From NCBI GenBank assembly GCA_017553965.1, contig JAFZJK010000031.1, positions 1 to 14,580 on the forward strand: 14,580 bases of DNA, written 5' to 3'. The position numbers and the translations under genes are program-made. A model generated the notes under the pieces. It was not told the origin of the DNA. It worked only from the letters and a program-made list of their open reading frames with translations, and did not search any database. This stretch comes from Lachnospiraceae bacterium. GTDB lineage: Bacteria > Bacillota_A > Clostridia > Lachnospirales > Lachnospiraceae. This document shows positions 1 to 5,363 of this stretch, piece after piece; within the stretch, counting starts at the first letter, position 1, and each line of letters opens with the position of its first letter.

Positions 1-789
1 AATACTGCACGTACTTACGGATTAAAGCATTTGGGAGCTATAGTACCCGGTGCACAGGCCGATCTGGTGGTTTTAAGCAGCCTGGAAAACGTGGATGTGA
101 CAGCTGTATATTATAAGGGTAAAAAGGTGGAAAAGAGTGCTGATATTACTTTAAAGCCCTGCCCGGATAAGCTGAAGCACACAATGAACTTTACCGATGT
201 TAACGCTGACAGCTTTAAGCTTTCGATAACCGGTGAAGAGACACATGTGATAGGCATCGACAGAAAACAGATAACCACTACGGATACCGTAAGAAAGTTT
301 GATGTAACTGAGAATTACGTGCCCGACGGAAACAGCGATATACTCAAGATAGCAGCTGTGGAACGTCATAAAAATACAGGAAAGATTGGCGTGGCTCTGG
401 CTTCGGGCTATGGCTTAAAGGGCGGGGCGGTTGCTTCATCCGTATCTCATGACTCACACAATATCATAGTTATTGGTGATAGTGACAGGGATATAGCACT
501 GGCTGTTAATACACTAAAGGAGTCAGGCGGCGGTTATGTTATAGTAGAGGACGGAAAGGTGTTTGAAGTCCTGCCTCTTCCCATCATGGGACTTATGTCG
601 GATGCGGGCTTTGCAACAGTAGATGAAAAGCTTCAGCGTATGAAGAAAAAGGCATATGAAATGGGTGTTGATAAGGACATAGACCCTTTTATCACACTTT
701 CATTCCTTGCTCTTCCCGTTATCCCTGAGATAAGGATAACACCCAGAGGCTTATGTAAGCTCGACAGTAAGGGATTGTATCTGGTATGA
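1..789 (+). CDS. ade: Adenine deaminase, C-terminal part (5' end outside window)
   Basis: Open in frame from base 1, giving 262 residues before the TGA at 787-789. Adenine deaminase (EC 3.5.4.2) hydrolyses adenine to hypoxanthine and ammonia in the cytoplasm for purine salvage. The visible part starts in the last piece of the metal-dependent amidohydrolase barrel (NTARTYGLKHLGAIVPGAQADLVV, where the family has its GxIxPGxxADLVV signature). It continues through the small beta-rich segment (VYYKGKKV) into the adenine-deaminase-specific C-terminal domain, with IAAVERHKNTGKIGVALASGYGL and HDSHNIIVIG as typical stretches. Full-length family members run near 570-600 residues, so more than half lies upstream. 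The apparent TTG start at 31 is internal and is not a real start. A strong terminator follows. Recognised from memory of the family, not by search. Confidence 0.86.
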   Translation, partial: NTARTYGLKHLGAIVPGAQADLVVLSSLENVDVTAVYYKGKKVEKSADITLKPCPDKLKHTMNFTDVNADSFKLSITGEETHVIGIDRKQITTTDTVRKFDVTENYVPDGNSDILKIAAVERHKNTGKIGVALASGYGLKGGAVASSVSHDSHNIIVIGDSDRDIALAVNTLKESGGGYVIVEDGKVFEVLPLPIMGLMSDAGFATVDEKLQRMKKKAYEMGVDKDIDPFITLSFLALPVIPEIRITPRGLCKLDSKGLYLV

Positions 790-850
790 TAAACAGTCTG
801 TTTGCTTTTGCAACGGGCTATATAGACGCATAAAATGATTTATAAATCGC

Positions 851-893
851 AAATATAGCATAGACTTAAAACAAGTTCTATGCTATATTTTTT
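851..893 (+). terminator. Rho-independent terminator after adenine deaminase
   Basis: A 14-bp perfect stem (851-864 with 877-890, arm AAATATAGCATAGA) can extend by CTT/AAG around a short A-rich loop, and the 3' arm runs into six T residues (888-893). It lies about 60 bases after the adenine deaminase stop and before the GH43 gene, so it should separate the two transcripts. The stem is AT-rich but long and unbroken. Confidence 0.85.
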
Positions 894-961
894 ATAACAG
901 TATTCTACGGAGTCAGTTTGGTTATCCGATACTGTAACAATGTATTAGGCAGGTGAAAATG

Positions 962-2680
962 ATGCGAAAGAGCTTTAAAAAAGGTGCGGTTCTATGCATG
1001 CTTGGTGTTACGGCACTTGCTCTTATGGGTTGTCTTGGTATTACAGACGGGTTAGATGAGAATCCAACTGCAACAGTAACTATGGAACCGAGCGGTTCAC
1101 AGGTTACGGGTACGGAGGTTCAGGGTATTATACCGGATACCGGAACAGAGCCTACAACAGTCACTACGCCGGCTGACGACGAAAAAAATGATACGAAGGA
1201 GAAGAGTATGGATTACGAGAGCATTTTTAAGAACATCACATTGTCAAAGAGTTATAAGGGTGTTGCAAATAACAACCCCATTATCGAGCAGCATTACGGC
1301 GCAGATCCTTTTGCGCTTGTATATGACGACACAGTATATTTCTACATGACAGCTGATGCATACGAGTATGATGCAAAGGGAGAGATCAAAGAAAACTCAT
1401 ATTCACAGATAAGAAGTCTTTATGTGGTATCCACAAAGGATATGATCAACTTTACCGATCATGGCGAGATCACCATAGCTGGCGCAAACGGAGCTACAAA
1501 GTGGGCTCATAATTCATGGGCACCCGCTGCAGCTTGGAAGATGATAGACGGTAAGCCCAAGTTCTTCCTGTATTTTGCTGATAACGGCGGCGGAATAGGC
1601 GTAGTTACATCCGACAGCCCCGTAGGTCCTTTTGTAGATGAGCTCGGACACGGACTCATCAGACGTGATATGGAAAACTGCGGTAACGTAGAATGGCTGT
1701 TTGACCCGGCAGTAATTGTGGACGATGACGGAAGAGCATATATCTACTTTGGCGGCGGCGTACCTTTTGACAGGGAAGCAGGAAAGCCTAAGGCAGCTCA
1801 TCCTATGACCGGCAGATGTGCAGAGCTCGGAGATGATATGATGAGCCTTAAGGATGTACCTGTAACGATCGATGCACCTTTCCTTTTCGAGGATTCGGGC
1901 ATACATAAATTTGGTGATACATATTATTACAGCTATTGCAGTAACTTTAACGTAGAAGAAAACGGATCTAATGAGTACGGCTTTGCAAACGGCGAGATCT
2001 GTATTATGGAAAGCAAGAATCCTTTAGGACCGTTCACTTTCAAAGAGAGAGTACTTAAGAACCCCGGATATTTCTTCGGTTTAGGCGGAAATAACCATCA
2101 TGCTATCTTTAAGTTTAAGGATCAGTGGTATATCTGTTATCATAGCAGGATATTAGAGAAAGAGCAGGGCATACTGCACGGTTACCGATCAACCAGTATT
2201 GAAGAGATCAATATAGCAAAGGATGGCACCATAGGTGATATCAAGATGACCAAGAACGGCGGCAGAGCTCAGGTGGGTACTCTTAATCCTTATGAGAAGA
2301 TAAACGGTGCCACATTTGCCGTTATGGCAGGTGTTGATACAGCTCCTGCTGATGAAGTAAGCAAAAAGTACGGATGCGGCAACCTTTTACTTACTGCTAT
2401 CAATGACGGTGACTTTGTAAAGCTTCAGGGTGTGGATTTTGGTGATAAGGGAGCTAAGAAGCTTACAGCTACAGTGCGTACCAACGGAAAAGACGGAGTT
2501 ATCCGTATTACCACTAAGTATCCTAACGGAGAAGTTGCCGGATATATGGCAGTTAAGGGTGACAGCGCAGAGACAACCGTTATTTCAGCTGAACTTGATA
2601 ACGCTATAACAGGCCTTCAGGATGTATTCTTCACATTCAGCGGTGAAGGATATGAGATAGTAGATTGGATATTTGAGTAG
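962..2680 (+). CDS. GH43 family glycosidase lipoprotein (arabinofuranosidase/xylosidase-like) with CBM6-like C-terminus
   Basis: A predicted lipoprotein of 572 residues. The signal peptide ends in the lipobox LMGC (Cys24), followed by a Thr/Pro/Glu-rich linker to about residue 80, so the enzyme should be tethered outside the membrane. The catalytic five-bladed propeller of glycoside hydrolase family 43 spans about 95-430. Likely catalytic residues are Asp115 in YGADPF (general base), Asp248 in LFDPAVIVDDDG (pKa modulator) and Glu310 in FLFEDSGIHK (general acid). The last ~125 residues (VKLQGVDFG ... DVFFTF ... DWIFE) resemble a CBM6-type carbohydrate-binding module. The layout fits arabinoxylan arabinofuranohydrolases or xylosidases; exact specificity cannot be read. 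I chose ATG 962 because AGGTG (951-955) is 6 bases upstream; ATG 959 and GTG 953 are alternatives. It is preceded by a terminator, so it has its own promoter, but I could not place one convincingly. No clear terminator follows. Confidence 0.88.
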   Translation: MRKSFKKGAVLCMLGVTALALMGCLGITDGLDENPTATVTMEPSGSQVTGTEVQGIIPDTGTEPTTVTTPADDEKNDTKEKSMDYESIFKNITLSKSYKGVANNNPIIEQHYGADPFALVYDDTVYFYMTADAYEYDAKGEIKENSYSQIRSLYVVSTKDMINFTDHGEITIAGANGATKWAHNSWAPAAAWKMIDGKPKFFLYFADNGGGIGVVTSDSPVGPFVDELGHGLIRRDMENCGNVEWLFDPAVIVDDDGRAYIYFGGGVPFDREAGKPKAAHPMTGRCAELGDDMMSLKDVPVTIDAPFLFEDSGIHKFGDTYYYSYCSNFNVEENGSNEYGFANGEICIMESKNPLGPFTFKERVLKNPGYFFGLGGNNHHAIFKFKDQWYICYHSRILEKEQGILHGYRSTSIEEINIAKDGTIGDIKMTKNGGRAQVGTLNPYEKINGATFAVMAGVDTAPADEVSKKYGCGNLLLTAINDGDFVKLQGVDFGDKGAKKLTATVRTNGKDGVIRITTKYPNGEVAGYMAVKGDSAETTVISAELDNAITGLQDVFFTFSGEGYEIVDWIFE

Positions 2681-2720
2681 GAAATCAGTCGATTTGGCAG
2701 CTGTTTTGACACTTTTCGTT

Positions 2721-2788
2721 AAAAAAACGCCCTAAAATCCCAAAAAACCTCAAAAAAATACAAAAAAACTTAAAAAAATTAAAAAAAA
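2721..2788. promoter_or_regulatory. Helically phased A-tracts upstream of the HU promoter (predicted curved DNA / UP-like element)
   Basis: Seven A-runs of 4-8 bases begin at 2721, 2734, 2742, 2752, 2762, 2772 and 2781. The last five are spaced 9-10 bases apart, close to one helical turn. Such phasing is known to bend DNA, and A-rich DNA just upstream of a -35 box can bind the RNA polymerase alpha C-terminal domain. It sits directly before the HU promoter. HU itself prefers bent or flexible DNA, so autoregulation is possible but is only inferred. Confidence 0.65.
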
Positions 2789-2791
2789 GTA

Positions 2792-2820
2792 TGGATTTTT
2801 CATAAGATATATAGTATACT
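2792..2820 (+). promoter_or_regulatory. Probable sigma-A promoter of the HU leader/HU operon
   Basis: A good -10 box TATACT lies at 2815-2820. At 17-bp spacing upstream is TGGATT (2792-2797), a poor match to TTGACA, probably helped by the phased A-tracts just before it. Transcription would start near 2826, only a few bases before the first ribosome site (AGGAGG, 2832-2837). Confidence 0.6.
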
Positions 2821-2843
2821 GTTGAATATACAGGAGGCAGTCG

Positions 2844-2891
2844 ATGTCAACCTGTGTAGAAGACAAACTACGAAAGGGGTTTAGATTATGA
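2844..2891 (+). CDS. Putative 15-residue leader peptide translationally coupled to HU
   Basis: A short [18 protein letters not shown], starts at ATG 2844, six bases after a perfect AGGAGG (2832-2837). Its TGA at 2889-2891 overlaps the HU start codon in an ATGA arrangement (HU ATG 2888-2890). The HU gene has its own AAGGGG site (2874-2879) lying inside this ORF. The ORF fills almost the whole predicted leader, since transcription should begin near 2826. A strong ribosome site, ideal spacing and exact stop/start overlap argue against chance, and translational coupling is the natural reading. No function is recognised for the peptide and it may matter only for being translated. It could be spurious, as short ORFs are common. 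Confidence 0.5.
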   Translation: MSTCVEDKLRKGFRL

Positions 2892-3193
2892 ACAAAACTG
2901 AATTAGTAGCTGCAGTAGCAGAGAAGACTGCTTTAAAGAAGAAAGACGCAGCAGCAGCCATCGAGGCTGTATTCGGTGTAATCGGTGATGCATTACAGAA
3001 GAAGGAGAAGGTTCAGCTTATCGGCTTCGGTACCTTCCAGACCAGCGAAAGAAAGGCTCGTACAGGAAAGAATCCTCGTACCGGCGAGGCTGTTAAGATC
3101 GCAGCTGCTACTGTTCCTGGATTTAAGGCAGGAAAGGCTCTTAAGGAGAAGGTTAACACCAAACCCGCTAAGAAGGCTGCTAAGAAGAAATAA
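2888..3193 (+). CDS. hup: DNA-binding protein HU with lysine/alanine-rich tail
   Basis: A 101-residue histone-like HU protein, the nucleoid architectural factor that bends and compacts DNA as a dimer. The start [14 protein letters not shown], the signature GFGTF (46-50) and the beta-arm [11 protein letters not shown] (57-67) with its intercalating proline are all present. The core of about 90 residues is normal length; residues 91-101 form an extra tail, [10 protein letters not shown], reminiscent of the basic tails on some actinobacterial and clostridial HU proteins, which probably adds non-specific DNA contact. The start is ATG 2888, with AAGGGG 8 bases upstream. It is preceded by phased A-tracts, a promoter and an overlapping leader ORF, and followed by a strong terminator, so it is probably an abundant short transcript. 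Codon use (GCA, CGT, AAG rich) also suggests high expression. Confidence 0.96.
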   Translation: MNKTELVAAVAEKTALKKKDAAAAIEAVFGVIGDALQKKEKVQLIGFGTFQTSERKARTGKNPRTGEAVKIAAATVPGFKAGKALKEKVNTKPAKKAAKKK

Positions 3194-3210
3194 TTTAATC
3201 ATGATTAAAT
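3193..3210. repeat. 18-bp perfect palindrome after hup
   Basis: ATTTAATCATGATTAAAT reads the same on both strands with no spacer. It begins on the last base of the hup stop codon and abuts the terminator stem at 3211. It could be a protein-binding site or a second 3'-end structure; the sequence alone does not decide. Confidence 0.7.
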
Positions 3211-3247
3211 AAAGAAATCACCCGAAAGTTTCGGGTGATTTCTTTTT
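3211..3247. terminator. Bidirectional terminator between convergent hup and glycosyltransferase genes
   Basis: A 15-bp perfect stem (3211-3225 with 3231-3245, arm AAAGAAATCACCCGA) with a five-base loop. On the plus strand it ends in a T run (3243-3247), terminating hup. On the minus strand the glycosyltransferase stop codon is at 3246-3248 and the stem is followed by a weaker T-rich stretch, so it probably serves both genes. Confidence 0.88.
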
Positions 3248-4211
3248 ATGTATATTTGAAAAGAATCGGAAAATTAATGAACATCCTGCATTGGGACTTT
3301 AATTTGCTGTCCTTAAATACTTCTTTATGTTCTTTATACAGCTCTTTAGCCTTCGCAAGTATATCCTTTTTGATCATAGGAGAGTCGGGAGTTTCTATCA
3401 GATGTGTATATGTCCTCATGAGCACTGTCATATAGGTCTGATATGTATTCTCGAGATGTTTATCCAATCCGTTTTCCTTAAAGTACTCGATACGGTTCTC
3501 AAAGGCTGTGATCATGTCTGTGTTTTTAACGGCCACTCTTGAGATACTTCCTTCACGTATGATGTAGAAGTAGAGTATGGCGTCGGTATAAACCGTTTTG
3601 GAGCTTTTATGTATAAATTGATGAGCGGTAGCCACATCCTCGAATACCTTGCCTACAGGGAATTTAACAGACTTTAACAGCTCTATTTTGTAAAGCTTGT
3701 TCCATGCGGATGTAAACTGCTGTATGTGGTTGGCCGTAAAGTAGTTGTATTCAAGTTCGCAGAGCTCGGAGAGTGCTTTGTCGGTATCATATATCGTAAT
3801 GGTGTTGGTTGGATTGGATTCCATGTCAACTGCTTCATCAGGCTTTACACGGCGATAGTTGCCTATGGCAAGATCAGCATCGTTTTCCGTAAGGTTTTGA
3901 TAAAGTATACGTATTGCATCGCGGTGCATATAATCATCGGAATCAACCAATATGCCGTATTTACCGGATGCGAGTTTTATGCCTTCGTTCCTGGCATCGG
4001 AAAGACCGCCGTTTTTCTTATGTATGCATATAAAACGATCGTCGATACGTGTATATTCGTCGCATACCTTCTGAGAGCCATCCGTTGAACCGTCGTCAAC
4101 CATGATGACTTCTATATTTTTATAAGTCTGAGTTCTGATGGACTCCAGACTGGGGCGGAGATATTTTCCTACATTATATACCGGTACTATTACAGAGATA
4201 AGATCGTTCAT
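3246..4211 (-). CDS. Family 2 glycosyltransferase (GT-A fold)
   Basis: A 321-residue cytoplasmic glycosyltransferase that would transfer a sugar from a nucleotide-sugar donor to a surface glycan or lipid-linked acceptor. The GT-A domain is at the N-terminus: SVIVPVYN (6-13), VDDGSTDGS (38-46), NGGLSDARN (67-75) and the metal/donor-binding VDSDD (89-93). The C-terminal ~200 residues are more variable, as in EpsJ/WaaE-type enzymes, and no transmembrane helix is evident. ATG at 4209-4211 is preceded by GGGAAGGTG on the minus strand. A TATAAA (plus 4232-4237) could be its -10 box, but no well-spaced -35 was found. It stands alone between two terminators, not inside a visible polysaccharide cluster, so the acceptor is unknown. 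Confidence 0.9.
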   Translation of the reverse strand: MNDLISVIVPVYNVGKYLRPSLESIRTQTYKNIEVIMVDDGSTDGSQKVCDEYTRIDDRFICIHKKNGGLSDARNEGIKLASGKYGILVDSDDYMHRDAIRILYQNLTENDADLAIGNYRRVKPDEAVDMESNPTNTITIYDTDKALSELCELEYNYFTANHIQQFTSAWNKLYKIELLKSVKFPVGKVFEDVATAHQFIHKSSKTVYTDAILYFYIIREGSISRVAVKNTDMITAFENRIEYFKENGLDKHLENTYQTYMTVLMRTYTHLIETPDSPMIKKDILAKAKELYKEHKEVFKDSKLKSQCRMFINFPILFKYT

Positions 4212-4254
4212 AGTTACACCTTCCCGCTCAATTTATAGACTGCTTTGATAATGT

Positions 4255-4301
4255 AAAAAGAAAAACAATACAGCTCCATGCCTGTTTAGCACAGAGCTGT
4301 A
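4255..4301 (-). terminator. Rho-independent terminator of the 4317-5111 gene
   Basis: Read on the minus strand, an 8-bp stem TACAGCTC/GAGCTGTA (4294-4301 with 4269-4276) has a 17-base loop. It is followed by a T-rich run TTGTTTTTCTTTTT. It begins 16 bases past the stop of the upstream minus-strand gene and before the glycosyltransferase. Confidence 0.7.
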
Positions 4302-4316
4302 ATAAGCATAAGAAGA

Positions 4317-5111
4317 TCAGCCCTTCTCAAATACATACATACAGGTAAGAGGATTTGTAGGCTCGCCGTTAAAGAGGGTCAGCTGATTGCCTTCAAGCTT
4401 TCCTGTATAATCTATGGTACCTAAGAATTTCTCGGTAAGTTTGAAATCGCCGTTTTCACAGCTCCAGTTGGGAACATCGATATCAAGGTCGTTACGATGG
4501 CTCTTGCCTGTGCCGTTAGCCTCTAATTCCAATTTGAAGGGATCGTCTGTGTTCTTAGAAGTATCGGGATCACCCACAAATTTATTGTATAAGCAAGTAT
4601 ATGTTCCGGCATAGGGTACTAATGCAGGATCGTCAGCTTTTACTTCAATAACGGTTTTCTTAACATCGGAAGGAGTCTCGCCTTTACGTACTACCTGGTA
4701 AGTACCGTTTATTATGATTGTATTTCCGAGTACTTCTACGGGTTTCCAAGGGTTAATAGCCTCGCCGAGGACTTCACCTCTTTCACCGGAGTCGATAAGT
4801 ACATTGCCGTCTTCTTCCTTCCAGTCCATATCACGGGCCATAAAGATGTCGTTGTCAACTACTATAACCTGGCCTGCATCAACTGCTTCTTTAAGTTCGT
4901 CAGCGGGTACATCGTCAACTGTTTTTCCGGTACAGCTGATCATTGTTACCTTACCGTTATCTTTAAAGTCAAATGTGGCATTTGCCATCATCTTGTTGAA
5001 ATTATCTTCGGGAAGAAGATTTAACTCCTCGTTTGTGATCCATACCTGCTTAAAGGTTGCAGCATCAAATCCATGAGCTGAAACAAGTTCCCATTCACCC
5101 AGTACATTCAT
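4317..5111 (-). CDS. Hypothetical acidic beta-rich protein, possibly two lipocalin-like halves
   Basis: 264 residues beginning MNVLGEWELVSAHG. I do not recognise a named family. There is no signal peptide or membrane helix, so it is probably cytoplasmic. The composition is acidic with many short beta-type stretches. Two halves can be suggested. About residues 4-145 run from GEWELV through FDFKDNGKVTM and DGNVLIDSG to NTIIINGTYQVV. About 168-264 run from AGTYTCLY through LELEANGTG and DFKLTEKFLG to QLTLFNGE and MYVFEKG. Each opens with a G-[EWT]-[WY] pattern and ends in a strand, as in lipocalin-like or copper-resistance NlpE-like barrels; this is a weak resemblance. ATG 5111 is chosen because GGAGG (plus 5120-5124) lies 8 bases before it; an in-frame TTG at 5126 overlaps that site and is rejected. 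It has its own promoter, a structured 5' UTR and a terminator. Confidence 0.75.
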   Translation of the reverse strand: MNVLGEWELVSAHGFDAATFKQVWITNEELNLLPEDNFNKMMANATFDFKDNGKVTMISCTGKTVDDVPADELKEAVDAGQVIVVDNDIFMARDMDWKEEDGNVLIDSGERGEVLGEAINPWKPVEVLGNTIIINGTYQVVRKGETPSDVKKTVIEVKADDPALVPYAGTYTCLYNKFVGDPDTSKNTDDPFKLELEANGTGKSHRNDLDIDVPNWSCENGDFKLTEKFLGTIDYTGKLEGNQLTLFNGEPTNPLTCMYVFEKG

Positions 5112-5135
5112 GTTTTTATCCTCCAAAATTTATTG

Positions 5136-5198
5136 ACACTGCAATATGTTTAACCCGGCATTAAGTTTAGGTTTTATGCCTGTCATCATTTGCAGTGT
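5136..5198 (-). promoter_or_regulatory. Structured 5' UTR, candidate cis-regulatory RNA with possible pseudoknot
   Basis: On the minus-strand transcript, a 9-bp outer stem (ACACUGCAA, plus 5190-5198, with UUGCAGUGU, plus 5136-5144) encloses a 5-bp hairpin GGCAU/AUGCC (plus 5176-5180 with 5157-5161). The hairpin loop contains AACCU, which can pair with GGGUU directly 3' of the hairpin, giving an H-type pseudoknot inside the outer stem. It starts within ~5 bases of the predicted transcription start and ends 11 bases before the GGAGG site. It matches no riboswitch class I can name. The outer repeat could instead be paired operator sites. Confidence 0.45.
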
Positions 5199-5208
5199 AC
5201 TTGTAATT

Positions 5209-5237
5209 ATTATACAGTAAAATATGTATTTTTACAA
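5209..5237 (-). promoter_or_regulatory. Sigma-A promoter for the 4317-5111 gene
   Basis: On the minus strand, TTGTAA (plus 5232-5237) is followed after exactly 17 bp by a perfect TATAAT (plus 5209-5214). Transcription would start near 5202, leaving a ~90-base 5' UTR before the ATG at 5111. Confidence 0.75.
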
Positions 5238-5290
5238 GGATTATTCGCAACAATTAAAGAAATTATTATGTTTTTTAAGGCATTTTTTAG

Positions 5291-5318
5291 TTTACATAAA
5301 AAAATTATATGGTATAAT
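5291..5318 (+). promoter_or_regulatory. Sigma-A promoter with extended -10 for the 5364-11613 operon
   Basis: TTTACA (5291-5296), a 16-bp spacer and a perfect extended -10, TGGTATAAT (5310-5318). The start point near 5325 is just upstream of ATG 5364 and downstream of the longer in-frame ORF beginning at 5190, which decides against that longer start. No terminator was seen from here to 11613. Confidence 0.78.
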
Positions 5319-5363
5319 GTATTTAGTGATTTTATGCTTAAGAATAATATATTTGGGGTGCTT

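Noticed and set aside
897..935. 7-bp inverted repeat ACAGTAT/ATACTGT before the GH43 gene
   Set aside because: Short arms with a 25-base spacer and no good promoter geometry around it; likely chance in AT-rich DNA.
1514..1906. Antisense ORF of 130 residues within the GH43 gene
   Set aside because: Shadow of the GH43 coding frame, which carries all expected catalytic motifs here; no ribosome site or known domain.
2681..2720. Possible terminator after the GH43 gene
   Set aside because: Only a 3-4 bp hairpin (CGTT ... AACG-like) with A-runs rather than T-runs; not supportable.
2985..3212. Arginine-rich ORF overlapping hup in another frame (and an antisense one at 2993-3202)
   Set aside because: Low-complexity shadow translations of the Lys/Ala-rich HU codons, with no ribosome site.
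5133..5138. TTGACA on the plus strand in the divergent intergenic region
   Set aside because: No -10 box at 16-18 bp downstream (sequence there is CGGCAT-like). It falls inside the minus-strand leader.
5190..5363. In-frame upstream extension of the NlpC/P60 ORF starting at 5190
   Set aside because: It crosses a strong extended -10 promoter (5291-5318) and overlaps the divergent promoter region. It has no ribosome site, and the signal peptide begins properly at 5364.
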